A program made the translations under genes and the position numbers. 64,000 bases of DNA from Bacillus sp. ISL-37 (GTDB lineage: Bacteria > Bacillota > Bacilli > Bacillales > Cytobacillaceae), in contig NZ_JAGGQL010000014.1 of assembly GCF_018613315.1 (NCBI RefSeq), positions 1 through 64,000 on the forward strand, read 5' to 3'. Of this stretch, positions 7,831 through 17,027 are shown piece by piece; within the stretch, counting starts at the first letter, position 1, and every line of letters begins with the position of its first letter. The notes beneath the pieces are model-generated. The model worked only from the letters and a program-made list of their open reading frames with translations. It did not search any database and was not told where the DNA came from.

Positions 7831-9703
7831 TGACTTCACTCCTATCCGTTAAGAGAGGAACTTTTGCTAAAATCGTCGTTCCCTCGCCAATTGCAGATTC
7901 AATATGAAGCGTCCCATTCAAAAGCGCTATCCTTTCATACATCCCAAGCAGGCCAAGGTGTTCTTTGGAAGGATCATTTCCCAGCACCGATTGGGTATCA
8001 AAACCCACACCATCATCTTCAATGACCACCGAAACCTGTTGGCCAGATGACAGGACAATGATGCTGACGTTTTCTGCTTTTGCGTATTTCGTTATATTGG
8101 TCAGCGATTCCTGCACAAGCCTGAATATCGCAGTTTCCAGTCCTGGATTCAAGGATTTAAAGGTCCCGTTTATCACGAGATCAGCATCGATATTCGTAGA
8201 CTTCCTGAATTCCTCTACATATCTTTCAATTGCTACCTTAAGCCCAAATTTATCAAGAATGCTCGGCCTGAGCTGCCACGCCATATGATGGACTTCTTCA
8301 ATCGTTTGCCGGACGAGCGACCTTAGTGTTTCAATCGTTCTTTGTTTTTGCCTTTCATCGCCTTCTTCCAGCAGCTTCAACTCCACTAACATTGAAGACA
8401 GGGAGTGACTCGTTTCATCATGAAGCTCCCTTGCAATTCTCTTCCGCTCATCTTCCTGTACATGAATGATCTTTTCCAACAACATGAGGCGGATTTCTTC
8501 TTTTTTCTTGACCTCTTTCCAAAGTTCCAGGTTCTCTATGGAAACAGATAGCTGAGAAGCCAGTGAGGTAAGAATTTTGAGAAATGTTTCATCCAGCCTT
8601 GAAGTGCTGCAGATGATGATTTTTCCGATGTCATTTCCTTTCCCTGTTTTCAGCTGGAAGGCATATACTTCCTTCTCTGACCTTGAGCATGTATAAAGGT
8701 CTGAGTTGAAATGGGTGCAACGAATCGCACATGAAGAGGAATGATAAAAGTACCTCTCCTTCGTTTCCTTCCAGTCAATTTCGATGAAGGCACTTTTCAG
8801 ATCGAGCTCCTGGACCAATTGTTTAACAAATGACCGAAGTGTTTCCTCTAGCTGGACGTGCTCTTTGAGGTTCTGGGACAAACTATTCAATAAGGTAAGT
8901 TCCTTGTTTCGATTTTTTATTTTTTCGATATATACTGCTTTATCCCTTTCCGATTTCTGCAGAGAATCTAGCATTTTGTGAAATGAAGCAGTCAATTTTC
9001 CGATCTCATCTTTCGGATAGGTCCGAATCCTTTCTGTGAGGTTTCCCGAATAGACCTTATTGGTCAATTGGACAAGGTTCGAAATAGGGATCGTCAGTAT
9101 CCTGGTCAGTCCAAAAACAATGATCCCAGATAATAACATGACACCGATCATCGTGAAAATCATTTGGTTTGTTACCTTCATTAACGCCTCTTCAAGGGAT
9201 TGTTCAGTCAACCCCGCCCTTACCGTGCCGCCTAAATCAGGGAAGATCGGTGAGGCGGAATCCAAAATTACACCCTTGTCTGTAAAAAGTTTTTTGCTGC
9301 TGGTCTCCAGCATGGAACCTTCAGACTTCACTTGATTTGCTTCGATTAAATCCTGACTGATAAAACCTTTTTCTTTAGAGTGGACAACTACTTCCCCGTC
9401 CTTATTCAGAACGAAGATATATTCAATATCCTCATAGCTGTTCATTGTGTCATTAATAAGGCTCTGCAATGCGAAAATATTGTGGGTCAGGAGAGGATCT
9501 ACACTTCTTGAGGCAATATCGCTGCTGATCGATTTGGCACGGTCCTCAATTTGCATTGTCAGTGTATTGGATATTGAAATCCTTACGACAATCAGACTGA
9601 TGACTGTCACCATCAGGACGACAATCAAGACCATTCCATAGATTTTAAGCTCAATCGACACACTCGATAAAAAATCAATTAACCTTTGCTTCAGCTTTTT
9701 CAT
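7820..9703 (-). CDS. Sensor histidine kinase with GAF domain (putative ArrS)
   Basis: The 627-residue protein has in order: a membrane helix (about 20-42), an extracellular sensor of Cache-like size (45-178), a second helix (about 182-204), HAMP, a GAF-like domain (about 270-400), HisKA_3 with the phospho-His in ARELHDETSH, and a HATPase domain (DDGVGFD, GLLGM). The GAF region holds a Cys cluster, SSCAIRC then YTCS, that could sense redox state or thiol-reactive As(III) (inference). The gene overlaps the lipoprotein gene by 4 bp. The organisation matches ArrS/AioS kinases that pair with periplasmic oxyanion-binding proteins. Confidence 0.9.
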   Translation of the reverse strand: MKKLKQRLIDFLSSVSIELKIYGMVLIVVLMVTVISLIVVRISISNTLTMQIEDRAKSISSDIASRSVDPLLTHNIFALQSLINDTMNSYEDIEYIFVLNKDGEVVVHSKEKGFISQDLIEANQVKSEGSMLETSSKKLFTDKGVILDSASPIFPDLGGTVRAGLTEQSLEEALMKVTNQMIFTMIGVMLLSGIIVFGLTRILTIPISNLVQLTNKVYSGNLTERIRTYPKDEIGKLTASFHKMLDSLQKSERDKAVYIEKIKNRNKELTLLNSLSQNLKEHVQLEETLRSFVKQLVQELDLKSAFIEIDWKETKERYFYHSSSCAIRCTHFNSDLYTCSRSEKEVYAFQLKTGKGNDIGKIIICSTSRLDETFLKILTSLASQLSVSIENLELWKEVKKKEEIRLMLLEKIIHVQEDERKRIARELHDETSHSLSSMLVELKLLEEGDERQKQRTIETLRSLVRQTIEEVHHMAWQLRPSILDKFGLKVAIERYVEEFRKSTNIDADLVINGTFKSLNPGLETAIFRLVQESLTNITKYAKAENVSIIVLSSGQQVSVVIEDDGVGFDTQSVLGNDPSKEHLGLLGMYERIALLNGTLHIESAIGEGTTILAKVPLLTDRSEVNVS

Positions 9704-10623
9704 AGGCTTTCACCCAACAGATATAGATCCTGTCTGATTACTTGATAGTCCTGCTGATTGATTGGGACATACCGATCGACACCCAATTCCTTCAACAATT
9801 GCCTGCCCTCAGGGTGATTTCTCAGATTAAATAAAATCTTAGAAAAGGCTTCAACTTTCTTTGTGTCGACTTTTTTTGAGGCCACGACCGGCGGCGTACC
9901 TGCTTCATCTCCCGTTCCGATGACCCTGATGTGAGCACTCAATTCAGGTTCTGTTGCTAGCATCTGGTCAAACATGGCACCATCCACGGTTGCCCCATCG
10001 ACAATCCCCAATTCAACCGCTTTTACCGAGTAGTCATGGCTATAGGTAAAATAAGTTTTACCAAAAAAATGTTCCGAGGTTTCTCCCTTTTTGTCCAATT
10101 GGCTTAACATACTCAATCTGCCTGTGTAAGAATAGGGATCAGTATAAGCAAATCTCTTGCCCTTCAAATCCTCCAAGTTCTGATAGGGACTGTTCTGATT
10201 GACGATTGTGTACGACTGATATAAAGGTCTCCCGTTCACAACCGGAGCTGCTACATCCACAATATATCCTTTTTCCAGGCCGATGACATAAGAAAGGGAA
10301 CATATGAAGGCGAAATCCACTTCACCCCTCCTCAGCATGCTGTCTACTTCCTGATAGGTCTGCCGCTGGACAATCTCAACCTTCTTACCGATTTGGGATT
10401 CGATGTACTCTAGCAAATAATCATATTTTGATAGAGATGCTTTTGGAGAGATGACCGAAGCAAGCGCAACAGTGATTTTTTCCTGGTGGGGATCAGTTTC
10501 TTTGTATGGAGAAGCTTCCGCTTTATCAGTGTAAAGGGTGATATTGGACTGCTGGACTCCTTGTTGGCAGCCGCTGATCACAAGTATAAATAAAATAGGA
10601 ATCATAAAAGCCCTGATTACCAT
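9700..10623 (-). CDS. PhnD-like substrate-binding lipoprotein (putative ArrT/ArrX sensor)
   Basis: The 307-residue protein has a type II signal with lipobox VISGC (Cys19) and a phosphate/phosphonate-binding (PhnD) fold: IVQRQTYQEVDSMLRRGEVD, YTDPYSYTGR. No ABC permease or ATPase is nearby and the gene is coupled to a kinase, so it acts as an external sensor rather than a transporter part. After processing, one cysteine remains in the mature protein, Cys108 (DFAFICSL). An essential Cys is reported in the arsenite sensor AioX, but equivalence needs an alignment. Arsenate is the likely ligand from context. Confidence 0.85.
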   Translation of the reverse strand: MVIRAFMIPILFILVISGCQQGVQQSNITLYTDKAEASPYKETDPHQEKITVALASVISPKASLSKYDYLLEYIESQIGKKVEIVQRQTYQEVDSMLRRGEVDFAFICSLSYVIGLEKGYIVDVAAPVVNGRPLYQSYTIVNQNSPYQNLEDLKGKRFAYTDPYSYTGRLSMLSQLDKKGETSEHFFGKTYFTYSHDYSVKAVELGIVDGATVDGAMFDQMLATEPELSAHIRVIGTGDEAGTPPVVASKKVDTKKVEAFSKILFNLRNHPEGRQLLKELGVDRYVPINQQDYQVIRQDLYLLGESL

Positions 10624-10664
10624 GCTTTAAACCTCCATCAATGGTGTTGGATACGTTCGTATAA

Positions 10665-10670
10665 ATTATA
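10665..10670 (-). promoter_or_regulatory. Candidate -10 box of the sensor operon
   Basis: TATAAT on the minus strand 42 bp before the lipoprotein start. No good -35 lies 17 bp upstream, which would suit an activated or weak promoter. ATACGTTCGTAT (10651-10662) is a nearby short palindrome. Confidence 0.35.
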
Positions 10671-10726
10671 TCGTGGCTACCTTTTAAAAAGAGGCTTCGC
10701 ATGAAAACAACACAAAATAGACAAAA

Positions 10727-10751
10727 AAAACAGCCCCAAATTATGGCGCTG
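10727..10751 (-). terminator. Terminator of the arr operon after tatA
   Basis: On the minus strand ACAGCGCC pairs with GGGGCTGT and runs directly into eight T. It separates the arr-tatA unit from the sensor operon. Confidence 0.88.
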
Positions 10752-10758
10752 TCTGAGT

Positions 10759-10953
10759 TTATGCATGATCGGTTTTAGATTCTTTTTTCACTTCTTCTAT
10801 TTCATCTGCTGCCAGTTCTTTCGTCGCTTTCTTGAACTCCTTTAACGTGTTGCCGACGGCCCTGCCGATTTCCGGCAGTTTTTTCGGTCCAAAAATCATC
10901 AGCGCCAGTACCAGGATGATAATCAACCCGGGGATTCCGATATTCGATAGCAT
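10759..10953 (-). CDS. tatA: Twin-arginine translocase component TatA
   Basis: The 64-residue protein has the N-terminal membrane helix, the [14 protein letters not shown] hinge and amphipathic helix of TatA, and an acidic-basic tail. ATG 10953 is preferred to the GTG three codons upstream, which is too close to AAAGGA. It is the last gene of the arr operon. Its likely cargo is ArrA, whose precursor has a Tat signal, so the operon brings its own export pore subunit. No tatC is in this window. Confidence 0.93.
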   Translation of the reverse strand: MLSNIGIPGLIIILVLALMIFGPKKLPEIGRAVGNTLKEFKKATKELAADEIEEVKKESKTDHA

Positions 10954-10967
10954 TTTATTCACATCCT

Positions 10968-12065
10968 TTATACAGTCATGTTTCCTTCACATTCTTCGCA
11001 ATTCGCTGAGGAACTCAGATGCTGCTCGCCACATAGACCACAGTCCTTATATTTTCGATAAAATATGGTTTGCTCCTGATTCGCAAGAAATTGTTTTAGA
11101 TTTAGATCGTCGTCGATTCTTTCCAATCCATTTCTCCTGCATAGATCGATACATGACGCACAGCCATTGCAGAGCAGCGGCTGAAACACAGTCTTGACGG
11201 TTTCGTCATCATCAGTGAATTTCAAAGCACCTGTTGCACAAACCCGGGAACATGCTCCACAGCCATTGCACGTTTCAGTAAAAGCTAGCTGCATGGTCTT
11301 CAGGTTGTCAGAAGTTTGATATGAACGCATAGTGTTCTTGTTTTTATCCAAAATCCGATGATAGACCGTGGCCATTGGGCCTTTTTTTAAAGAAACTCTC
11401 AGGTTTTCAATTTCTTCATCCTCTGGAATCAGCGGTGAAACAACCTTATTCGTCATCTTTTTCGAGAAAAATGTGATCAGGTCCCTGCGGGTATAGCTTC
11501 TTTCCATTTTATCGCTTTGGCTTTTGTCGTTAAAAGTAACCTCGACTTCATGAGTGCGCATACTGTTGTAATTATGGATGGTTTCTTTAATGGAAGACAT
11601 AAGGTTTTCATCATACTTGCTGCACTGCCTGCATCTTTCTTCGCGAAACTGCACGTTCACGTGGCTGCTGTTTTGGAATGCGTGCATCAGCAGGGCTGTA
11701 TCGAGCTGTGCCAGACACGCAAGCCTGATATGTGATTCATTGCTCCGATCATGGCCGCAAGAAAAAGAGATAACTTCCCTGCTGGGCATTTCGGTGAAAT
11801 AGGAAAGATATTTCTCATCATAAAGGGCTTCGGATGGACAGACGGACGTGCATTTCATGCATTCTGAGCATGCATCCTCCATCACGCTCAGCCCATTCTC
11901 TAGAGAAATAGCAGAGACAGGACAAGCATCAGTGCATTTATTGCAAGTCGAGAAGCGGTTCCTTGTGCGCACGCAGCGCTGGGGGTCAACCTTCAGCCGC
12001 TTTGCTTCAAGCCATTTAGTCATAAGATGGTCCACTAATAACATTGCCCTGTCCCTCCAATCCAT
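10968..12065 (-). CDS. Cytoplasmic poly-ferredoxin accessory protein of the arr operon
   Basis: The 365-residue protein has four ferredoxin-like Cys clusters: CNKCTDACP with an upstream Cys, [23 protein letters not shown] and [16 protein letters not shown] near the middle and a C-terminal CGLC...CEEC knuckle add more Cys. No signal peptide is seen, though an internal [12 protein letters not shown] resembles the RR segment of NapF-type proteins. It overlaps no gene but lies 2 bp after arrD and 14 bp before tatA. NapF-like loading or electron transfer to the ArrA precursor is an inference. It is not one of the standard Arr subunits. Confidence 0.78.
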   Translation of the reverse strand: MDWRDRAMLLVDHLMTKWLEAKRLKVDPQRCVRTRNRFSTCNKCTDACPVSAISLENGLSVMEDACSECMKCTSVCPSEALYDEKYLSYFTEMPSREVISFSCGHDRSNESHIRLACLAQLDTALLMHAFQNSSHVNVQFREERCRQCSKYDENLMSSIKETIHNYNSMRTHEVEVTFNDKSQSDKMERSYTRRDLITFFSKKMTNKVVSPLIPEDEEIENLRVSLKKGPMATVYHRILDKNKNTMRSYQTSDNLKTMQLAFTETCNGCGACSRVCATGALKFTDDDETVKTVFQPLLCNGCASCIDLCRRNGLERIDDDLNLKQFLANQEQTIFYRKYKDCGLCGEQHLSSSANCEECEGNMTV

Positions 12066-12067
12066 TT

Positions 12068-12679
12068 TTACAGTGATGAATAATCCAGCTGGATGAACCT
12101 TTCGGTGAGATTGCCGAGATGTTTATAGATTGCCAGTTCAGCATGTTCCTGGATAGCGGCATTGAATTTTGGGATCCAATGGGTCAGGATTCGATACAAG
12201 AACTCTTTTTGCAATTCGAGATACTCCAAATCCCCTGTCTCGATCAGTTTGAAATTCAGATAATACATGAACTCAAACTGGATGCTGATATGATCTGCTG
12301 GTTTTGAATGCATCGCCTGGACACAAAGTCCACCACGCTGGTAAAACGATTCGATGGTTTGGGTGGACCTCCCCATGACTTCCCACTTATCCTCTAAATA
12401 AATAGAGGAGTAAGGAGGTGCCAGGAGTTTAAATGGTCCAACAAACAGTCTGGCGTATTCAATCTCGTAGTCTGTAAGACTCTGATTCTCATCCGCAAAT
12501 ATGTCGTTCATTTCATCACTTATTTTCAAAAGTGCTTCATCATCCGTTTCCTTTAATGTCTCTTTGAAAAGATGAACGAAAAGACTTAGGTCTTGACCAG
12601 GTTCTTTATACATCAACGACAGCAATCGATAAATCTCCGCCCGCTTTGAAATCAAAGAATCAGTCTGCATCGTGACCAT
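12068..12679 (-). CDS. arrD: TorD-family chaperone ArrD
   Basis: The 203-residue all-helical protein begins SKRAEIYRLLSLMYKEPG and has the EYARLFVGPFKLLAPPYSSIY motif of the TorD/DmsD family. It should hold the ArrA precursor until the molybdopterin cofactor is inserted and Tat export can begin. Its place directly after arrB and the family match support arrD. GGGAGTG lies 6 nt before the start. Confidence 0.87.
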   Translation of the reverse strand: MVTMQTDSLISKRAEIYRLLSLMYKEPGQDLSLFVHLFKETLKETDDEALLKISDEMNDIFADENQSLTDYEIEYARLFVGPFKLLAPPYSSIYLEDKWEVMGRSTQTIESFYQRGGLCVQAMHSKPADHISIQFEFMYYLNFKLIETGDLEYLELQKEFLYRILTHWIPKFNAAIQEHAELAIYKHLGNLTERFIQLDYSSL

Positions 12680-12698
12680 TTAAACCACTCCCTTGCTT

Positions 12699-13382
12699 TT
12701 ATCCTCTTACATAAAATACTCTTGGCTTCGTACCCTTTTCCGGCTTCAATACCTGGCTGCTGTACTGGGCCAGCACCTTGTTGATATCGCTATTCGGATC
12801 ATCCAAGTCTCCGAATGTACGTGCATCAGCCGGGCAGGACTCAACACAGTAAGGTTTCAAATTATCTTTGATTCTATGGTCACAGAAAGTACATTTCTCA
12901 ACGATCCCCTTGCTTCTGATGCCTTCATAAGTAAAGGCACGATCAGCATTGTAGTAAGGCAGCTGCTGACCAGTTTTTCCCTGAAGTTCTTTACTGGTCG
13001 CCGTGCCACCCTTGATGGCAGCTGCTGTTTCTTCCCAGCGACGATGTGGTTTGTTTTTATTGAAATTGATCACTCCGTATGGACAAGCATGCATACAACT
13101 TTTACAGCCAATGCATTTATCCGGATCATGGAGTGTCAGTCCGTTCTCATCCTTGTACATCGCCTGTGTCGGACAAACCTTTACACATGCTGCATCTTCA
13201 CAGTGATTGCAGAGAGTCGGGACATATTTATAGTTTACGTTCGGAAAGCTCCCCTTTGTTTCATGGAAGTAATGAGCCCAAAACATCCCAGTATCTACGT
13301 TATTCTCATTCTTGCAGGCGATCGAACATCCAGAACAGCCTACACATTTATGCAAATCTATTACCATTCCGTATTTAGTCAT
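12699..13382 (-). CDS. arrB: Respiratory arsenate reductase iron-sulfur subunit ArrB
   Basis: The 227-residue DmsB/NrfC-type protein has four Cys clusters for [4Fe-4S] centres: CVGCSGCSIACK, CNHCEDAACVKVCP, CIGCKSCMHACPYG and the C-terminal CTFCDHRIKDNLKPYCVESCP. It carries electrons from the membrane subunit to ArrA. It lacks its own signal peptide and would be exported with ArrA by Tat. It follows arrA by 19 bp. The family is shared with other DMSO-reductase complexes, so the specific name rests on ArrA. Confidence 0.9.
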   Translation of the reverse strand: MTKYGMVIDLHKCVGCSGCSIACKNENNVDTGMFWAHYFHETKGSFPNVNYKYVPTLCNHCEDAACVKVCPTQAMYKDENGLTLHDPDKCIGCKSCMHACPYGVINFNKNKPHRRWEETAAAIKGGTATSKELQGKTGQQLPYYNADRAFTYEGIRSKGIVEKCTFCDHRIKDNLKPYCVESCPADARTFGDLDDPNSDINKVLAQYSSQVLKPEKGTKPRVFYVRG

Positions 13383-13401
13383 TTTTCACACCTCCAGCAG
13401 A

Positions 13402-15945
13402 TTATATTTTCTCGATCTTGATTCGGGCCAGGCCGCCATGACGGGCAGTTGAACCGCTTAAATGTTCGTAATCACTCGGCAGGATTTCGTTATTATTGCC
13501 TCCGCGGGCGATTTTTTTCTGGTAATCCATCGTTGCGATTCTTCCATACGCCCAGTGGCCCTGGCCGTAGCACTTGACCGCAACTCCTGGCCGTGTTCCT
13601 TCCCACTCTTTTACCGTTACTTCAATGGAGCCCTGGACTGACGTCACCTTTACCCTGTCACCTGACTTGACTCCATATTTCTTGCAATCTATCGGATTGA
13701 CCTTGATTACGTCATCCCATTTTTCATCCCCTGGATCCGCATCCTTGAATTCCTGGTACCAGGTTGTATTCGCGGAGCGGCCTTCACGATTAAGTCGTGA
13801 ACGGTGTTCCGTGAAGATAAGCGGGAATTCATTTTCGTCACCATAACGAATCGGCTCTTCATAGTGAGGAACGAAAGCAAGATCGCCTCTTGCCTCATAC
13901 TTCATCGCTTCCATGACTTTGTCGATGCTGGTGTTATGGCCCTTTGCATGCTCATCTAACAAGCCTTTCAATGTTTCACTGTAAAATTCGAATTTCGTTG
14001 ATGCCGTTTCAAAGCCCTCTTCCCAGTGCTTTTTATATGGTGTCCGTTTCGCGTTCCAAACGCCCACGTCGACAAATTCCTGCCAGCTGCTGATTTGGTC
14101 GCCCTTCTTCTCTTCAGATGGGTGCCAGAGTTTTTTCGATAAAAACTTCGTAGCTAATAAATTGAACTCTTTTTCATTTGTTGCCTTCTTACCTGTTTCC
14201 GGATCGACAAATTCATTTCGATAATAATCGTATATATTGGAGAAACCTTTTTTCGCAAGGCTTTCTGCGATCAGCCAACCAATTTCTGTTTCATCGACCT
14301 TGCAATCCCATAGTGGTTCGATTACTGGCTGTTGAATTGAACCGTAAGCATTCATGTTTTGCTTGCTCTTTATTACTCCCCATCTTTCGAAAAGCTGGTG
14401 GCAGGCAGGTAAAACAATGTCTGCATACTGGGTCATTTCCGCCGGGTTTACCGTAATGTGTACATAGAACGGGATTTTTTCCATCGCCTTTTCCCATCGC
14501 TGTGCTCCGGTACAAGAGAAGACGAAGTTATTCCAATATCCAATTGCCATTTTGATGTCGTATGGATCCTCGTTCAGGATCCCATCGGCCACATTATTCG
14601 TGATAACGCCTTTGTGCAGTTCGCCTTTTGCAAATGCAGGGAACTGAATCCGGCCACGCTGGTCAATTTTCTCGTATTTCTTACCCTTCTTGGCTATCTC
14701 GTCAAGATATGCATCCAGTTCCGGTATATCTTGTAATGGCACTTTTTCACCGCGGTTCGTACCGCCGATATTCTCAATAGATCCTACAAGGGCATTTAAC
14801 GCATGCGCACCCATGGAAGTATAGCCGCCGCGAATCTGCATCGCAGAACCTGGTGCAAGCCATGAAATTGCTCTTGGCGCTGCTTCAGCGAAGTCCCTGG
14901 CAACACGGTAAATCTGCTCTGCCGGTACACCAGCAATTTCAGCAGCCCACTCAGGCGTACGATCCTTCAGTTCAAGATTCCACCATTTTACGATTCCGTA
15001 CGTCATGTTTTCTTCAAAAGCCGCTTCATCAACGGCTGATCCTTTTGCGAATAGATTTTCGCCGTCCTTGAAATCACCGACAAATTCACGGTTCCAGATT
15101 CCTTCTTTTAAAATCACGTGGGCAATGGCAGAAACCAATGCTCCGTCCTGGCCTGGAATGACTGGCAACCACTCATCGGCCTTGGAAGCTGTTGCGGAAA
15201 GACGAGGATCGATGACAGCGACCTTTGCCTGGTCCAGGACTTTCCCGAACATGCTGATGGCGTGTGGCACCTGTCTGTTTGATGATACTGGATCTGTGCT
15301 CCACATGAGGACATATCTTGTGTGTTCTAAATCATAATCACGATAGTCCCAGTATGCTTCTGTAACATAAGGTCCCAACTTCTCTGCTTCTGCACAAATC
15401 GCACTGTGTGAAATATTGTTTGGTGACCCAAAAATCGTTGGCAATGCTTTATAAAAAATATCAGCGGCGCCGGTATAACGCCCTCTTAATAGAGCAAATT
15501 TATGTGTTTCATGGCTCTTGCGCAATTCCATCATTTTATCGGTAACCGCATCAATGGCCTCTTCCCAGCTGATTGGCACAAACTTTGGATCCTCATTGCG
15601 GCCTTTTTTTGGATTGGTACGCTTCATCGGAACCTTGACTCGATCCGGATCATACAATTGCTGAATGGCCAGATGTGGTCTTGGACAGATTTTTCCGTGG
15701 TTACCTTTAGAGTTAGGGTTTCCTCTTACTTTAATCGCCCTGCCATTTTCGACATACACCTGAACTGGACACCATGTTGTACATCCCTGGCAGGTTGATG
15801 CCAGCCATTTTCCACTTTCAGCTATTTGCTCTTTTTTGTCTGTTTCAGAAAATGCAGTGAGCATCGGTTTATTTGCTGATAAACCTGCAACGGTTGCACC
15901 GGTTACTGCAGATGCTTTTATAAAACCTCTACGTGAAATTCCCAT
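13402..15945 (-). CDS. arrA: Respiratory arsenate reductase catalytic subunit ArrA
   Basis: The 847-residue molybdopterin oxidoreductase has a Tat signal (SRRGFIK at residues 4-10) and an N-terminal [4Fe-4S] motif Cys52-x2-Cys55-x3-Cys59-x27-Cys87. It has a likely Mo-ligand Cys184 in SHSAICAEAEKL. Residues 281-292, EGIWNREFVGDF, match the site of published arrA PCR primers, and the segment after Cys87 (HLAIQQLYDPDR) reads like known ArrA. It would reduce arsenate to arsenite outside the membrane as terminal electron acceptor. The alternative is a selenate reductase of the Srd type in the same superfamily. The ArrA-type signatures, TorD chaperone and PhnD-type sensor favour arsenate. Confidence 0.9.
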   Translation of the reverse strand: MGISRRGFIKASAVTGATVAGLSANKPMLTAFSETDKKEQIAESGKWLASTCQGCTTWCPVQVYVENGRAIKVRGNPNSKGNHGKICPRPHLAIQQLYDPDRVKVPMKRTNPKKGRNEDPKFVPISWEEAIDAVTDKMMELRKSHETHKFALLRGRYTGAADIFYKALPTIFGSPNNISHSAICAEAEKLGPYVTEAYWDYRDYDLEHTRYVLMWSTDPVSSNRQVPHAISMFGKVLDQAKVAVIDPRLSATASKADEWLPVIPGQDGALVSAIAHVILKEGIWNREFVGDFKDGENLFAKGSAVDEAAFEENMTYGIVKWWNLELKDRTPEWAAEIAGVPAEQIYRVARDFAEAAPRAISWLAPGSAMQIRGGYTSMGAHALNALVGSIENIGGTNRGEKVPLQDIPELDAYLDEIAKKGKKYEKIDQRGRIQFPAFAKGELHKGVITNNVADGILNEDPYDIKMAIGYWNNFVFSCTGAQRWEKAMEKIPFYVHITVNPAEMTQYADIVLPACHQLFERWGVIKSKQNMNAYGSIQQPVIEPLWDCKVDETEIGWLIAESLAKKGFSNIYDYYRNEFVDPETGKKATNEKEFNLLATKFLSKKLWHPSEEKKGDQISSWQEFVDVGVWNAKRTPYKKHWEEGFETASTKFEFYSETLKGLLDEHAKGHNTSIDKVMEAMKYEARGDLAFVPHYEEPIRYGDENEFPLIFTEHRSRLNREGRSANTTWYQEFKDADPGDEKWDDVIKVNPIDCKKYGVKSGDRVKVTSVQGSIEVTVKEWEGTRPGVAVKCYGQGHWAYGRIATMDYQKKIARGGNNNEILPSDYEHLSGSTARHGGLARIKIEKI

Positions 15946-15972
15946 TTTGAAAGACCTCCTTTTTCAAATCGA

Positions 15973-16893
15973 TTACAATCCAGCCAGCGGAATCTGGCCT
16001 GAGTATAGGATGATATGCTTGAAGGCATAGCTTCCGATCAAGATAATAGCAGTAAAGGCCATTGTTGTATAAAAGTTCATTTTTATCTTTTTAAGTGTTG
16101 TATAGCCAGCAATCGCAAGTGGAATCACCAGTCCGATGGTTACAACCAAGATCCACCAGTACACCCCGAAGTGGCTGATTAAGTTCTGGTAAGCGATGAT
16201 TGCTTCGGTTCCAGCTGAGTTAAGACTGATTCTCCAGGTAAGGATGAGCAATGCCTGGATTCCTACTAGCGAAACTAATAGTTTGGAGTATGTGAAAACT
16301 TGAGCATCTGAGGATACAGCTGTTTCTGAATATACTTCTTTGCCCCTGCCGATGATTGATCTCATGAAAACTGCTTCAACAACCATCAGGACACTGCTTC
16401 CGGATAGGATTGATGAAACGAGGAACATGACTGGAATCAAGCCGTTTGCCCAGCCCGCAACTCCAAGTGACATAAGCAGAAGTCCGTGGTAAATCCCCAC
16501 AGCCAGTGCGAACACCGAACCAGCAATTACTAATCCTTTAAAAAGTCCCATTTGATAGGCATTTTGTTTATACTTCCATACCACCAAAAAGATTACGAAA
16601 GACAGCAGGATGAATATCGTCTGAAGGAAACCTCCCCATGATGTAACGGACGTAGGATTGACATTGATGAATGTCGACAGCATCCGGAATGGCTTACCCA
16701 ATTCAGTGAGAAGCGCGAACACTCCCAATCCAACTAGTACAGGCGCAAGAATAAACCCTAGCCTAGTGACCTTTAATGATTTCTCCTTGAATACCAGACT
16801 GAAATAGGCTGCTAGCAGGAAAACTCCGATTCCAACACCGCCAAGAAATAAATCAAGCGCGACACGATAATCCCAATATGCGTGAAAATCCAT
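15973..16893 (-). CDS. arrC: Membrane quinol-oxidising subunit ArrC (NrfD/PsrC family)
   Basis: The 306-residue protein with about eight membrane segments is of the NrfD/PsrC type (YWDYRVALDLFLGGVGIG). ATG 16893 follows GGAGG by 8 nt. The frame extends 10 codons further upstream, but that part contains the ribosome site. It anchors ArrAB and passes electrons from menaquinol. It is the first gene of the C-A-B-D order known from Gram-positive arr operons such as Desulfitobacterium. A 79-bp gap to arrA start excluding signals is normal. Confidence 0.88.
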   Translation of the reverse strand: MDFHAYWDYRVALDLFLGGVGIGVFLLAAYFSLVFKEKSLKVTRLGFILAPVLVGLGVFALLTELGKPFRMLSTFINVNPTSVTSWGGFLQTIFILLSFVIFLVVWKYKQNAYQMGLFKGLVIAGSVFALAVGIYHGLLLMSLGVAGWANGLIPVMFLVSSILSGSSVLMVVEAVFMRSIIGRGKEVYSETAVSSDAQVFTYSKLLVSLVGIQALLILTWRISLNSAGTEAIIAYQNLISHFGVYWWILVVTIGLVIPLAIAGYTTLKKIKMNFYTTMAFTAIILIGSYAFKHIILYSGQIPLAGL

Positions 16894-16965
16894 TTCCTTG
16901 ACCTCCTTATCGATTAAATACATTAACTACACTCCTATCATCAGATATTTAGGGCAAAAAAAATA

Positions 16966-17003
16966 TCAGTAAATCCCCTAATCTTTTGTAGGGAATTTAC
17001 TGA
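16966..17003 (-). terminator. Long inverted repeat between the XRE gene and arrC
   Basis: A 15-bp imperfect stem (16966-16980 with 16989-17003) with an 8-nt loop is followed on the minus strand by ATATTTTTTTT. It ends the XRE gene as an intrinsic terminator. Because it sits only about 70 bp before arrC it may also serve as an attenuator or as the binding site of the response regulator. Confidence 0.75.
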
Positions 17004-17027
17004 CAGAGCATTTACCTTATTCAAGTT

